DNA from: Henriciella sp.
GTDB lineage: Bacteria > Pseudomonadota > Alphaproteobacteria > Caulobacterales > Hyphomonadaceae
NCBI RefSeq assembly: GCF_029936995.1
Contig: NZ_JAPYRE010000005.1
Span: 62,001 to 126,000 of the forward strand
Direction: 5' to 3'
DNA length: 64,000 nucleotides
Both the position numbers and the translations under genes were made by a program. Shown here one piece after another: positions 37,974 through 47,131 of this stretch. The notes below the pieces were generated by a model that was not told the origin of the DNA, searched no databases, and saw nothing but the letters and a program-made list of their open reading frames with translations. Numbering within the stretch: position 1 is the first letter of the stretch; every line of letters begins with the position of its first letter.

Positions 37974-38375
37974 ATGTCGAAGCCGAACGCATCGGAACTG
38001 GTCATCCTGAAATATCTCTGGTCGGCAGGGCGCCGGACAGCAAGGGAAATACATGAAGCCATTGGCCAGGAACAGAGCTGGCAGCTTTCCACGACGCGCA
38101 CGGTCATCAACCGGATGGAGACGAAGGGCTGGGTCAAGCGCGACGGGGAGTCGGCAGAAGCCGCGGCTTTCTACGTCGCTGTTCTGGACCGGGTCGAGAC
38201 GCTGGGCGGGCTGGTCCGTCAGCTCACCCGTCAGGTGCTCGACCTGAAAGGACCGCTGCCCGCCGCACTGTTCGCCGACAGTCCGCACCTCTCAGAAGCC
38301 GAGCTCGATGAACTCGATGCGATCATTAACGCTGCCGAAGACAGCAACGCATCAAGACAAGGAGACAAGACATGA
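37974..38375 (+). CDS. BlaI/MecI/CopY family transcriptional repressor
   Basis: 133 residues. The winged-helix N-terminal half has the family pattern ASELVILKYLWSAGRRTAREIHEAI and STTRTVINRMETKGWVKRD. In BlaI and MecI, a proteolysis site within the C-terminal dimerisation helix allows inactivation; here the equivalent stretch is DRVETLGGLVRQLTRQVLDL. The M56 protease gene starts 4 nt inside the end of this gene, the classic blaI-blaR1 order. It should repress its own operon through the two cop boxes. Confidence 0.95.
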   Translation: MSKPNASELVILKYLWSAGRRTAREIHEAIGQEQSWQLSTTRTVINRMETKGWVKRDGESAEAAAFYVAVLDRVETLGGLVRQLTRQVLDLKGPLPAALFADSPHLSEAELDELDAIINAAEDSNASRQGDKT

Positions 38376-39802
38376 CCCCCGCATGGTTCGTCGTTTTCAT
38401 CCTGCTGTGGACCGGTTTTCTGGCCGGGACGGCGAGCCTTGTCACGCATGGGCGTGTACCGGCCCGCTTTGCCCAGCTGGTCTGGCGTGGCGCAGGCCTG
38501 CTGGCTGTGTTTCCGCTTCTGGTCATGGCGGCTGTCAGCCTCATGCCGCAACAGATGCCGGCGGCATTGCCCGATATTCCATATGTTGAACCGGCTGCCG
38601 GTGCGGTGACCAGTGCAACAGTCACACTCCAATCTGCTGTCTCCGGGCCTGAGTGGGCCTGGACGGGCCCGGCTTTGCTGGCCCTTCTGGCGGCTGGCTG
38701 GCTCTATCGTCTTGCGATGGGGCTGTGCGGTCAGCTTCGCCTGCAGCGACTGAAATCCCGCTCGATGGTCCACTGGCGCAATATCGACGCCTTTCCCCTG
38801 ACGCAACTGGGCCTCGAGCGGGTCCCTCCTGTGCGGCTTATCCCTGATGGATCGCCCTTTATCGCCGGTATTGCCGGGCGGGCTGTCTATGTCCCGGAAG
38901 GACTTGAGGCCCCGGGCGACCTGCGCCGCATCGTGATCCATGAATGTGTTCACCTGAAGCGTGGCGATCTCATAACGCGCCCGATGGAGCGGATGATAGC
39001 CGACATATTCTGGTTCTCACCATTCGCCTGGATGATGCGCCGGGAACTCGATTTCTGGCGGGAGGCGGTGTGCGACGAAATCGCTTCCACACTGAGTGGC
39101 GACCGGATCGCCTATGCCCGCACCCTTGCCCAGGCCGCGCGTATCGCGACACCACAGCGGGCCTTGCCTGTGGCGGCCTTCATTCTTCCCCGCAAAAGGA
39201 GCCTACCCATGCGTCTCGACCGTCTTCTTGAAGTCCGCCCGGCCCGGAGCCGGCCCCTGGCTGCACTTGGTGCAAGCCTAGCTGCCCTGGCACTGACGCC
39301 ACTTGCCCTGGCCGAAGTCAAACAGGCCGAAACCGCAGACAAGGGCGAAGGGCGTGCAATGTTCGGGCATGCCATTCTGATGAGCGGCGAAGCGAAAGTG
39401 TCGAGTACTTTCGGCAAACGCTCCGATCCGCTCAATGGAAAGGTGCGCCTGCACAAGGGCACAGATATCAAGGCGCCGATGGGCACGCCGGTACACACGC
39501 CGGGCTGCGGCACAGTGATCTTCTCGGATTTCAAGAAAGGGTATGGCGAAACCATCGAAATCGCCTACGAGGATGGCACACGGATGCGGTTTTCCCAGCT
39601 CAGCAAGCGGCTGGTGACTGCTGGTGATGAAGTTTCGACTGGAACGGTTATTGGCAAGGTCGGCGCATCGGGCCGGGCCACCGGCCCACACCTGCATCTT
39701 GAGCACTGGAAACCCGGTGTCGACAGCAAGACAGGCAAGACCGCCCTTGCTCCGCAGGACCCGCAGACAACCGAGGGGCTGGTCCTCTACGCGGCAGGTT
39801 GA
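38372..39802 (+). CDS. BlaR1-like M56 metallopeptidase fused to M23 (LytM) domain
   Basis: 476 residues. Four hydrophobic segments (about 5-25, 40-58, 97-117, 296-312) give the BlaR1 topology. The M56 zinc site is IHECVH (H190, E191, H194) with a downstream acidic region FWREAVCDE. BlaR1 has an extracellular penicillin-binding sensor after the last helix; here an M23 domain takes that place (about 343-450). It keeps the zinc ligands HKGTD (H361, D365) and HLH (H440, H442), but the position of the catalytic His in the YxHL-type motif is Gln (FSQLS, Q409). It may therefore sense peptidoglycan rather than cut it, and then trigger cleavage of the BlaI-like repressor. This is inference. Confidence 0.9.
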   Translation: MTPAWFVVFILLWTGFLAGTASLVTHGRVPARFAQLVWRGAGLLAVFPLLVMAAVSLMPQQMPAALPDIPYVEPAAGAVTSATVTLQSAVSGPEWAWTGPALLALLAAGWLYRLAMGLCGQLRLQRLKSRSMVHWRNIDAFPLTQLGLERVPPVRLIPDGSPFIAGIAGRAVYVPEGLEAPGDLRRIVIHECVHLKRGDLITRPMERMIADIFWFSPFAWMMRRELDFWREAVCDEIASTLSGDRIAYARTLAQAARIATPQRALPVAAFILPRKRSLPMRLDRLLEVRPARSRPLAALGASLAALALTPLALAEVKQAETADKGEGRAMFGHAILMSGEAKVSSTFGKRSDPLNGKVRLHKGTDIKAPMGTPVHTPGCGTVIFSDFKKGYGETIEIAYEDGTRMRFSQLSKRLVTAGDEVSTGTVIGKVGASGRATGPHLHLEHWKPGVDSKTGKTALAPQDPQTTEGLVLYAAG

Positions 39803-39820
39803 TAGTCTGATCCAGCGAAG

Positions 39821-39857
39821 ACATACGCCGCAGGCTGGCAGGACCTGCGGCGTATGT
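39821..39857 (+). terminator. Intrinsic terminator after the BlaI-M56/M23 operon
   Basis: A perfect 14-bp stem (ACATACGCCGCAGG at 39821-39834, CCTGCGGCGTATGT at 39844-39857) with a 9-nt loop, followed by GCTTTT. It also separates this operon from the convergent aldehyde dehydrogenase gene. Confidence 0.88.
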
Positions 39858-39867
39858 GCTTTTCAGT

Positions 39868-41268
39868 CTATTCAGACATGATGTTGATGGCCTTGATGTT
39901 CACGAATTCCTTCATGCCGAAGCCGCCATGCTCGCGGCCATAACCGGAATCCTTCACCCCGCCAAAGGGCATGTTCGGCTGGGCCAGGCCGAAGCCATTG
40001 ATGAACACCATGCCGGTATCGAAATACTTGTCGGCCAGCTCAATGGCTTTCGCGGTATCCTCGCTGAAGAGGCCGCCGCCGAGGCCAAAGCGTGAGTCAT
40101 TGGCGATACGCATGGCGTCATCTGCATCCTTTGCACGGATGAGTGAAGCAACCGGGCCGAACAGCTCATCATCATAGGCTGGCTGGCCAGGCTTGACCTC
40201 ATCCAGAACGGTGGCCGGATACCACCAGCCTTTCTGGTCGGGCTTCTCACCGCCGCAGAGCACCTTCGCGCCCTTCTTCACACTTTGCTCGACCTGTTCA
40301 TGCAGGTCGTCACGCAGGTCCTCCCGGGCCATGGGGCCGATGTCTGCGTCATCACCTGTTGGGTCGCCATGCTTGATGGCCTTCATGGCGTCGACGAAGG
40401 CGTCCCGGAACTTGTCATAGATGGCGTCGACCACGATGAACCGTTTGGCGGCAACACAGGTCTCGCCATTGTTATAGACGCGGCCCATGACGCACTGGCT
40501 GACGGCCTTGTCGATATCGGCATCGTCCAGAACGATAAAGGCATCGTTCGAGCCAAGTTCGAGAACGGTCTTCTTGAGATTTTCGCCTGCCTTCTTCGCG
40601 ATGATCTGGCCGGCTGCAGCACTGCCTGTAAGCGTCACGCCGCGTACGTTTTTATGGGCGATGACACTATCGGACTGGTCGTGATTGATCCGCAGCACCG
40701 TGAAGAGGTTTTCCGGCAATCCGGCCTCTTTCATGATTTTTTCGATCATCAGGCCGGACCCGGTGACTGACTCCGCATGTTTCAGCAGGACGCCATTGCC
40801 CGCCATCAGATTGGCGATGGTATAGCGGATGACCTGATAGGTCGGGAAGTTCCAGGGCTGGATGCCATAGATCACGCCGATTGGGGCGTATGTGACGAGA
40901 CCACGCCCACCGTTTGGCAGCTCACGCTGCTCTGCCTTCAGCTCTTCAGGGCCATTATCTGCAGTCCAGTCGCAGATACCTGCGCAAAGATCGACTTCCT
41001 GCTTGCCCTGTTTGACCAGCTTTCCCATTTCGCGGGTCATCAGGTCAGCCAGTTCATCCTTGTTGTCGCGTAGGGCCTTGCCGACCTTGCGGATCGTGTC
41101 TGCGCGTTTTTCCGGGCTTTCATGGCGCCACTTGAGAAACGCGTCGTGACAGCCCTGAATGGCCGTCTCAACTTCATCGTCGCTCATGAAGGGATAGCGT
41201 TCGATCTCCTCGCCTGTTGCAGGATTGATCGTTGTGAGCGTGTCGCTCAATTTCATGGAGTCAGCCAT
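39868..41268 (-). CDS. NAD(P)-dependent aldehyde dehydrogenase (succinate-semialdehyde dehydrogenase-like)
   Basis: 466 residues. The catalytic Cys is in NNGETCVAAKR (about C268) and the general base in VLELGSNDAFIVL (Glu about 234). The substrate-side segments resemble GabD/YneI (Sad) with PFGGVKDSGYGREHG near the C-terminus. It oxidises an aldehyde such as succinate semialdehyde to the acid. There is no GABA gene nearby, so the exact substrate is uncertain. The ATG has AAAGGG upstream. Confidence 0.93.
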   Translation of the reverse strand: MADSMKLSDTLTTINPATGEEIERYPFMSDDEVETAIQGCHDAFLKWRHESPEKRADTIRKVGKALRDNKDELADLMTREMGKLVKQGKQEVDLCAGICDWTADNGPEELKAEQRELPNGGRGLVTYAPIGVIYGIQPWNFPTYQVIRYTIANLMAGNGVLLKHAESVTGSGLMIEKIMKEAGLPENLFTVLRINHDQSDSVIAHKNVRGVTLTGSAAAGQIIAKKAGENLKKTVLELGSNDAFIVLDDADIDKAVSQCVMGRVYNNGETCVAAKRFIVVDAIYDKFRDAFVDAMKAIKHGDPTGDDADIGPMAREDLRDDLHEQVEQSVKKGAKVLCGGEKPDQKGWWYPATVLDEVKPGQPAYDDELFGPVASLIRAKDADDAMRIANDSRFGLGGGLFSEDTAKAIELADKYFDTGMVFINGFGLAQPNMPFGGVKDSGYGREHGGFGMKEFVNIKAINIMSE

Positions 41269-41361
41269 TTCTTGGCCCTTTCCGGTTGCGGGTAAATCTA
41301 CTCACACAACCAGTTAGAGGGCCTGCATGTTCCGGCCTGAAGTCTCAACCCAGATTAATCT

Positions 41362-42294
41362 TCAGTCGAACAGCTTCGAAACACTCTCATTGTTCGCTAT
41401 GCGGCGGATCGCTTCACCGAGCAGCGGTGCAACGGAGAGGACACGCAGGGCGTTCGATTTGAAATCTTCCTCGCTCGGGCGGATCGTGTCGCAGATGACG
41501 ATCTCGTCCATCACCGACTTTTCGACCCGCTTGACCGCATTGTTCGACAGGACGCCGTGGGTGACGTAGGCACTGACACCACTTGCGCCCTTGTCCTTCA
41601 GCGCAGCAGCCGCATTGACGAGCGTACCACCGGAATCGCAGATATCATCGACCATAATGCAATGGCGGCCGTCGACATCGCCAATAATATTCATCACTTC
41701 GGACTTGCCGGCTTCCGGGCGGCGCTTGTCGACAATGGCGAGATCGACCCCCAGCCGGTTGGCAAGGTTGCGCGCACGGACCACGCCGCCGACATCCGGC
41801 GACACCACCATGACGTCATTGCTGGCATGGGCTATACGAATATCGTTTTCGATGACGGGCATGGCGACAAGATTATCGGTCGGCACGTCGAAGAAGCCCT
41901 GTATCTGGCCGGCATGGAGATCCATGGTCAGTACGCGGTCAGCACCGGCCTTGGCGATGAGATTGGCCACGAGCTTCGCCGAAATAGGCGTGCGGCCATC
42001 GGTTTTCCGGTCCTGGCGGGCATAGCCATAATAAGGGATGACGGCAGTGATTCGGCTGGCCGAGGCACGCACCAGCGCGTCGATGCAGATCAGCAGCTCC
42101 ATGAGATTGTCATTTGCCGGCTTCGAGGTCGACTGGATGACGAAGACATCCTCCCCGCGCACATTCTCGTTGATGCGCACGAAAATCTCGTTGTCTGAGA
42201 AGTTCTTGATCTCTGCATTCGAGAGGGGGCAGTCCAGATGATCTGCAATGGCTTCTGCGAGCGGTTTGTTTGCGTTGCAGGAAATCAGTTTCAT
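41362..42294 (-). CDS. prs: Ribose-phosphate pyrophosphokinase
   Basis: 310 residues from [17 protein letters not shown], the normal Prs length. Conserved motifs are [34 protein letters not shown] and the PRPP-binding [11 protein letters not shown]. It makes PRPP for nucleotide, histidine and tryptophan synthesis. It stands alone on the minus strand. Confidence 0.97.
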   Translation of the reverse strand: MKLISCNANKPLAEAIADHLDCPLSNAEIKNFSDNEIFVRINENVRGEDVFVIQSTSKPANDNLMELLICIDALVRASASRITAVIPYYGYARQDRKTDGRTPISAKLVANLIAKAGADRVLTMDLHAGQIQGFFDVPTDNLVAMPVIENDIRIAHASNDVMVVSPDVGGVVRARNLANRLGVDLAIVDKRRPEAGKSEVMNIIGDVDGRHCIMVDDICDSGGTLVNAAAALKDKGASGVSAYVTHGVLSNNAVKRVEKSVMDEIVICDTIRPSEEDFKSNALRVLSVAPLLGEAIRRIANNESVSKLFD

Positions 42295-42386
42295 TGCGGG
42301 GCAGCCCTTCCCGTTAATCCATCTGCCTCGCGTTTTATACATGGCGGCGCGAGTCGCAAGGAGAAGGGTGCAGGTGGGAGGTGAAC

Positions 42387-43856
42387 TCAGTGGGTACTCA
42401 TAACCTCCAAGCAGAACTCTTTAGCACGATCCCTGTCACCATGGGGAAACATGCCGCCGGGCCCCTCGCACGACGAATCAACTAGGGCCTGCAGCTTAGC
42501 TGATCGTTGTGGTCCGCTTGATATGAGAAGTTCGGCGCGCGCTTGAATGGGCCCAGGTGCGCCGCCTTTCTGATTTGCTTTATTGATCAGCGCGTCGACA
42601 AGCTCGGTTCTTCCGTCTCCATAGGTGGCCACCCGCACTATGTCGGTATCAACCATCAATTGGTTCAGAAGCTGTGAGCGGAGCCAGTCTTGGTAACTGT
42701 TGGCCAGCTTAGCGGCAGCGTCGCCTCCATAAAGGAGGGCTAGCTGGCTGGCTAGTTGGAAAAAGCCCACGTTCTTATAGAGCGGTTCGCCCTCACTGGT
42801 GTCGAAAAACTCATCTTTCAACATGGAATTTGTGCTCCGATGAAACGCGCGCTCGGCACTTTCTAACCTCTTGGTAGACCGGCGGCCGAGCATCTCGACG
42901 ACTTGGCTCATAACTGCAGCGCTCTGGTCGGTATTGCCCGCTGCAAAGAGTGCCCGCAAGGCCAGCGCACGACGTTGATCGTCTGTCTTGAGCAGTATTT
43001 CTGACTCGAAGATTTCCCTCACCACAGTCTCAGGAGTTGGAGGCGTTCGCTCGATGTACCTTTCCGGCCGTCCGTCGGGGCTTTTTTGAAACCGCGTCTT
43101 CAGTCTACCTTCTATTAAGCTTAGAGCTGCCCTTTGCATTTCACCACCGGCTTTAATGGCCCTGATCAGAGCGATATCGCTGACATCGTCCTGACGCTTT
43201 TTGGAGCCTTCGAGGTTCCATAGGTCGAATTGCGGTGGCCGCGCATTCCCTGTCAGCTGCCAGATATCATCTTTCTCCCCATCTGAGATGAGAGGTGTAG
43301 CGCTCGGGGTTTCTTCCACACTCAGTGACCATTGGGACTCTGCTGTGACAACATGATTGGCTCCCAATTCATCTGCAGGATAGGCGATAACGCAATGACC
43401 TGCGACAAGTTGGTGATCAAATCTTTTGGGCTGGAACAGAATGGGTTGCGTGTCTGGGGTAACGCGGAATGAACCGATATGGCCATGCTCAGGAAGCGCT
43501 GTGCTTGCACAGACTTCGAAGTTATCGACCGTGCGTAGGACATAAGAGGTTTTTTGAACGAGATTGTTATCGAGATCGGAGATGCTAACCCTGTGGAAAG
43601 TTACTTCGATACGATCAAACCGTCCGCTGCGAACTGCCTCATAAATGAGGATGCTGACACCACTGAATGCCTCAAGCTGGGGGGACTCAAAGCGTAATGA
43701 AATAGGGCTTTCATTTTCTATAGAGTCTTGGCCGTTAGCGCCTGGAGTGATGGCCAAAGATAGAATGAGGAACGTCGTTAGCCCTGCTCTAGAGCATTTT
43801 CTCATGACACGAGCAAAATCAATGCGCATGCGACCAGCAAGAGTGGACATCCTCAT
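42387..43856 (-). CDS. Hypothetical secreted protein, AT-richer than the surroundings
   Basis: 489 residues if the first ATG is used; [13 protein letters not shown] 17 codons later gives a cleaner signal peptide ([14 protein letters not shown]). No family is recognised. The mature protein has a beta-rich N-terminal part (about 45-190, with VEVTFHRV-type strands and one Cys pair) and a helical C-terminal half (about 225-480, repeats of [11 protein letters not shown]-like helices). Codon use (many TTA, ATA, AGA and AAT) differs from neighbouring prs and pgeF, which suggests horizontal arrival. It is flanked on both sides by housekeeping genes. Confidence 0.75.
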   Translation of the reverse strand: MRMSTLAGRMRIDFARVMRKCSRAGLTTFLILSLAITPGANGQDSIENESPISLRFESPQLEAFSGVSILIYEAVRSGRFDRIEVTFHRVSISDLDNNLVQKTSYVLRTVDNFEVCASTALPEHGHIGSFRVTPDTQPILFQPKRFDHQLVAGHCVIAYPADELGANHVVTAESQWSLSVEETPSATPLISDGEKDDIWQLTGNARPPQFDLWNLEGSKKRQDDVSDIALIRAIKAGGEMQRAALSLIEGRLKTRFQKSPDGRPERYIERTPPTPETVVREIFESEILLKTDDQRRALALRALFAAGNTDQSAAVMSQVVEMLGRRSTKRLESAERAFHRSTNSMLKDEFFDTSEGEPLYKNVGFFQLASQLALLYGGDAAAKLANSYQDWLRSQLLNQLMVDTDIVRVATYGDGRTELVDALINKANQKGGAPGPIQARAELLISSGPQRSAKLQALVDSSCEGPGGMFPHGDRDRAKEFCLEVMSTH

Positions 43857-43871
43857 TGTCTCTACCCCCTC

Positions 43872-44651
43872 TTACCCCTCAAGCATGATCACCGAGCCCT
43901 GACGGCCATAGTCTGCTTCGCCAAGCTGGTTACGGCGGCGGTTGGAGAAGTACATGTCCTCCATGGCGCAGGTATCATGCTCGATGACATCGACCCAGGC
44001 CAGCTTTGCCTTTACCAGCCGGTTCTTCACGAAGGTGGAGATGTTGAAATGGAAGCGGTCGCCCTCACCGGGATGGAAGAGGTTGGCGCTCCATGGGGCC
44101 TTGTCCAGGAATTCCTGACGGAATTCCGGGCCGACCTCGTAGCTTTCCTGGCCGATGCAGGGGCCGATGGCGGCGTGGATGTCCTTCCGCTGCGCACCAG
44201 CGGCTTCCATCTTTTCTATCGTGGCTTCGCAGATGCCTCCGAGTGCCCCCTTCCAGCCGGCATGGCAGGCACCGATTACGCCGGCCTTGCGGTCTGCGAA
44301 CAGCACCGGCACGCAATCAGCCGTCAGGATACACAGGGCGATGCCAGGCAGGTTCGTTACCATGCCATCGGCCTGTGGGCGGTCAGCGCCCCAGGGCAGC
44401 GTCGCCATGATCGCGAGGTCTGAATGGACCTGATGGCAGGAGAGCAGATGATCGACCTCGCTAGCGCCGATCGTGTCGGCGACAAGGCGGCGATTGCGCA
44501 TGACCGCTTTCGGTTTGTCGTCCGAGCCGAGGCCGAGGTTCAGACTGTCATAGATGCCTTCGGAAGTGCCGCCCTGACGGCCGAAGAAGCCGTGACGAAT
44601 ACCGTTCATACCGGCAATGCGGGGCGCGAGCGTGTGCGGGATAATGGCCAT
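43872..44651 (-). CDS. pgeF: Peptidoglycan editing factor PgeF (YfiH/LACC1 purine nucleoside phosphorylase family)
   Basis: 259 residues from MAIIPHTLAPRIAG. The metal site is visible as CHQVHS, TADCVPVLF and CHAGWKGAL (two His and a Cys). The YfiH family acts on purine nucleosides and, in E. coli, removes L-Ser-containing muropeptide precursors. The gene starts just after the COQ9-like gene on the same strand (15-nt gap). Confidence 0.95.
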   Translation of the reverse strand: MAIIPHTLAPRIAGMNGIRHGFFGRQGGTSEGIYDSLNLGLGSDDKPKAVMRNRRLVADTIGASEVDHLLSCHQVHSDLAIMATLPWGADRPQADGMVTNLPGIALCILTADCVPVLFADRKAGVIGACHAGWKGALGGICEATIEKMEAAGAQRKDIHAAIGPCIGQESYEVGPEFRQEFLDKAPWSANLFHPGEGDRFHFNISTFVKNRLVKAKLAWVDVIEHDTCAMEDMYFSNRRRNQLGEADYGRQGSVIMLEG

Positions 44652-44665
44652 TGTCCGAAGTGCGC

Positions 44666-45304
44666 CTAGCTTGGCTGATGTTCTGTTGTAGTCTCGGCGT
44701 CGCCAGACGGCTCTTGCGGCCTGGTCTTGTTGCGTCGTCCGGTAATCCAACTGGCGCGCTCTTCCATCTTGCGCAACTCGCCGTCGAGCCTGGCCATGGT
44801 GCGTGAAAGATCAGCGGAATCTTCCTTGCGCCAGGCGCGTTCGGCTTGCGCGATGGCCCAGGCGATGGCGGTCGATTTGACGGGTTTGGGCAGGCCTTCG
44901 GACGTATCGAGCCCGGCACAGACGAGCGCCCACTCGGCAGAGGCCTGACGCGCGGTGACGAGATTAAGCAACCGCACAGGCTGTGTCTGGCGCCATTTCA
45001 TCAGGGAGACCAGCGCGTCACGGTGGGCTTCCATCGCCTCAAACCGCATCATGATGACATCGAACAGGCGTGTGCGCGGTGTTTCATCCGCATCGAACGA
45101 GCCTTCGCTCATCGCCTTGTCAAAATAGCCCTCGACGGCGTCCGCGATCGTGTCCTTGCTGGCCACACCGTGAAAGTCTTCCAGCGATAGCCCCGCTTTT
45201 TCCGCGATGGCTGACAGGGTCAGCTCGTTCCAGCCGGTTTCAGCGGCAAGCCTCAGTGCGGCCTCGACGCCCTGTTTCATGATGGTCTTGCTATGGTCGC
45301 CCAT
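44666..45304 (-). CDS. COQ9 family protein
   Basis: 212 residues. The fold is TetR-like (VEAALRLAAETGWNELTLSAIAEKAGLSLEDF at the start), but the COQ9-specific LVSLMKWRQTQPVRL and the MARLDGELRKMEE end replace a DNA-binding domain. COQ9 proteins bind lipid and aid COQ7 hydroxylation in ubiquinone synthesis; they are typical of alphaproteobacteria and mitochondria. A basic tail (TGRRNKTRPQEPSG) is variable. Confidence 0.88.
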   Translation of the reverse strand: MGDHSKTIMKQGVEAALRLAAETGWNELTLSAIAEKAGLSLEDFHGVASKDTIADAVEGYFDKAMSEGSFDADETPRTRLFDVIMMRFEAMEAHRDALVSLMKWRQTQPVRLLNLVTARQASAEWALVCAGLDTSEGLPKPVKSTAIAWAIAQAERAWRKEDSADLSRTMARLDGELRKMEERASWITGRRNKTRPQEPSGDAETTTEHQPS

Positions 45305-45310
45305 GGTGTC

Positions 45311-46117
45311 TCAGTCTCCGGAGAGTTCGCGATCACGTTTGATCGCTGCCCCGACAGCCTCTTCCATGAGAGATGGCATCGCGCCTTCGCGCATCAAGAC
45401 ATCGAGCGCGGCCTTTGTGACCCCGCCCGGGGATGTCACGTTCTCGCGCAGTTTCGACGGGGGCTCATCCGCGTCGATCATCAGGGCACCTGCGCCTTCG
45501 ACAGTTTTCTTCGCCAGCCTCAGCGCCATGGCTTCGTCCAGCCCATGTGCCCTGCCAGCCGCGGCCATGACTTCGGCCAGCAGGAAGGCGTAGGCCGGAC
45601 CGCAGCCCGAAATCGCCGTGGCGGCTGAAATCTGGTCTTCGCCGATCGGCCCTTCGACATCACCAAGCGGGGTCAGAAGGTCTTTCAGATAGGCCCCGTC
45701 ATCAGCTGACGCATTTTTCGGAAGGCAGAGCAGGGTCATGCCCTTGCCGACAAGGCCGGGCGTGTTCGGCATCGCGCGGGCGACCCGTTTTGTACCCAGC
45801 TGCCCGGCCAGTCCGTCAAGTGTGATGCCGGCCATGATCGACAGGACGAGCGTGTCCGGGCCGACATGCGGGCGGATGTCATCTATGATCTTCGGAAAAA
45901 TCTGCGGCTTTACTGCGACGATCAGGGTCGCAGCGGGCGTGGCGTCCGGATTGACGCTGATCTTGCTATCGGTTTCCCAGCTTTTCAGCTGGTCCGAGGG
46001 GTTGGGATCGTGGATTGAGATCGGCCCGTCATAACCCGACGCAATCCAGCCGCCTGCAAGCGCTGAACCCATCCGGCCGCCGCCGATGAGTGTTATGCCC
46101 GGCTCAGGCTTCGCCAT
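45311..46117 (-). CDS. proC: Pyrroline-5-carboxylate reductase
   Basis: 268 residues. The Rossmann start is GITLIGGGRMGSALAGGWI, with the catalytic/substrate region ISAATAISGCGPAYAFLLAEVMAAAG and VTSPGGVTKAALDVL. It makes proline from P5C with NAD(P)H. The start lies 14 nt inside the end of the YbjN gene; the COQ9 gene follows after 6 nt. Confidence 0.97.
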   Translation of the reverse strand: MAKPEPGITLIGGGRMGSALAGGWIASGYDGPISIHDPNPSDQLKSWETDSKISVNPDATPAATLIVAVKPQIFPKIIDDIRPHVGPDTLVLSIMAGITLDGLAGQLGTKRVARAMPNTPGLVGKGMTLLCLPKNASADDGAYLKDLLTPLGDVEGPIGEDQISAATAISGCGPAYAFLLAEVMAAAGRAHGLDEAMALRLAKKTVEGAGALMIDADEPPSKLRENVTSPGGVTKAALDVLMREGAMPSLMEEAVGAAIKRDRELSGD

Positions 46118-46607
46118 CGGTCTCGAACAGGGCTGCGTCGATAGCCTCTTCCGGCGTCTTTCCAGCCCAGATCACGAAGTTGAAGGCAGGTACGAACATG
46201 TTCGCCGCATCTGTCGCCGCGGCCAGTACGGCACGGATCTCGCCCGGATCCGGCTCCAGCCGGTCGAGCATGGGCAGGGTGTGGCGGAAGAGAATGATAT
46301 TGTCATCCATCCAGTAATCGAAGTGGCCGAGCCAGAGGCGCTCATTCGCCATCAGGACGAGTTTTGCGATCGCCTGCTTGCGGGCTGAAGTCGGTTTCAG
46401 GTCGAGCGTCAGCGTGAAGTGCAGGGCCGGAGGTTCGCGGCGGGAGGCGAAAAGGGCTCCCATTTCACCCCAGCGGCTCTGGGCGATGCACTGAATGGCG
46501 GTATCGTCATCGCGCTGATGCTCCCAGCCGGCATTTTCCAGGCAGGCTTCGACGAGATCGAGCGGGTCAGACAGGGTATCCTGTGAATATTCGAGGTTGA
46601 GGCTCAT
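46104..46607 (-). CDS. YbjN domain-containing protein
   Basis: 167 residues. YbjN pattern: PLDLVEACLENAGWEHQRDDDTAI, FTLTLDLKPTSARKQAI, and ERLWLGHFDYWMDDNIILFRHTL. The family has a type III secretion chaperone-like fold and is linked to stress and motility phenotypes. It lies directly before proC, an arrangement common in alphaproteobacteria. Confidence 0.93.
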   Translation of the reverse strand: MSLNLEYSQDTLSDPLDLVEACLENAGWEHQRDDDTAIQCIAQSRWGEMGALFASRREPPALHFTLTLDLKPTSARKQAIAKLVLMANERLWLGHFDYWMDDNIILFRHTLPMLDRLEPDPGEIRAVLAAATDAANMFVPAFNFVIWAGKTPEEAIDAALFETDGEA

Positions 46608-46798
46608 GAGGCTTGGTCCTCCGAATCAGCGTGGCGGGAACACCACTGGACGAAACGGTATCACGGGCAGGGTGGCCTGCAACCGCACCTCGTCCAAGGG
46701 TTGTGGAAGCACCCCGTGGCTGGGTTGCACGGGGCGTGCCAGACTGCAATTGCTGTGTGCAGTTCAGCCGGGTCAAATTATTGCGATTACTGGTTGGT

Positions 46799-47044
46799 TC
46801 AGGCCTTTTTGCCTTCCAGTACTTCTATGCGTTTTTCGAGATCCTCGACGCGTTCCAGCGCCTTGACTGCAATCTCCCGGATCGCCTCGACCTCATCGCG
46901 TTCGGCAAGATCCATATCGGCGATCATGGATCGGACACGCGCCTGCATGGCGGTACGCGCTTCATCCCCGGCGGCGCGGGCGGCCCCCATGGCACCGGTC
47001 ATCAGGCCGGCGAGGTCATCAAGGCGTGAATTCGAACTGGCCAT
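46799..47044 (-). CDS. ubiK: Ubiquinone biosynthesis accessory factor UbiK (BMFP domain)
   Basis: 81 residues. The N-terminal amphipathic part (LDDLAGLMTGAMGAARAAGDE) leads to the conserved BMFP coiled coil (DLAERDEVEAIREIAVKALERVEDLEKR, key residues only). UbiK trimers help the aerobic Ubi complex handle lipid intermediates. Divergent from lgt. Together with COQ9 it places ubiquinone genes near each other. Confidence 0.9.
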   Translation of the reverse strand: MASSNSRLDDLAGLMTGAMGAARAAGDEARTAMQARVRSMIADMDLAERDEVEAIREIAVKALERVEDLEKRIEVLEGKKA

Positions 47045-47131
47045 GCGGTTTACTCCTTGCCGCTTGTGTCATGACTGGCTAGGCGGGTTTCTAGCAGATA
47101 GGCCGGGTGGCAGACAGGGGAAAGACGCCGC

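Noticed and set aside
46608-46798. Riboswitch-like structure upstream of the YbjN gene
   Set aside because: A GGACGA/TCGTCC pairing and GC-rich hairpins can be drawn, but they match no riboswitch class known to me and there is no clear expression platform.
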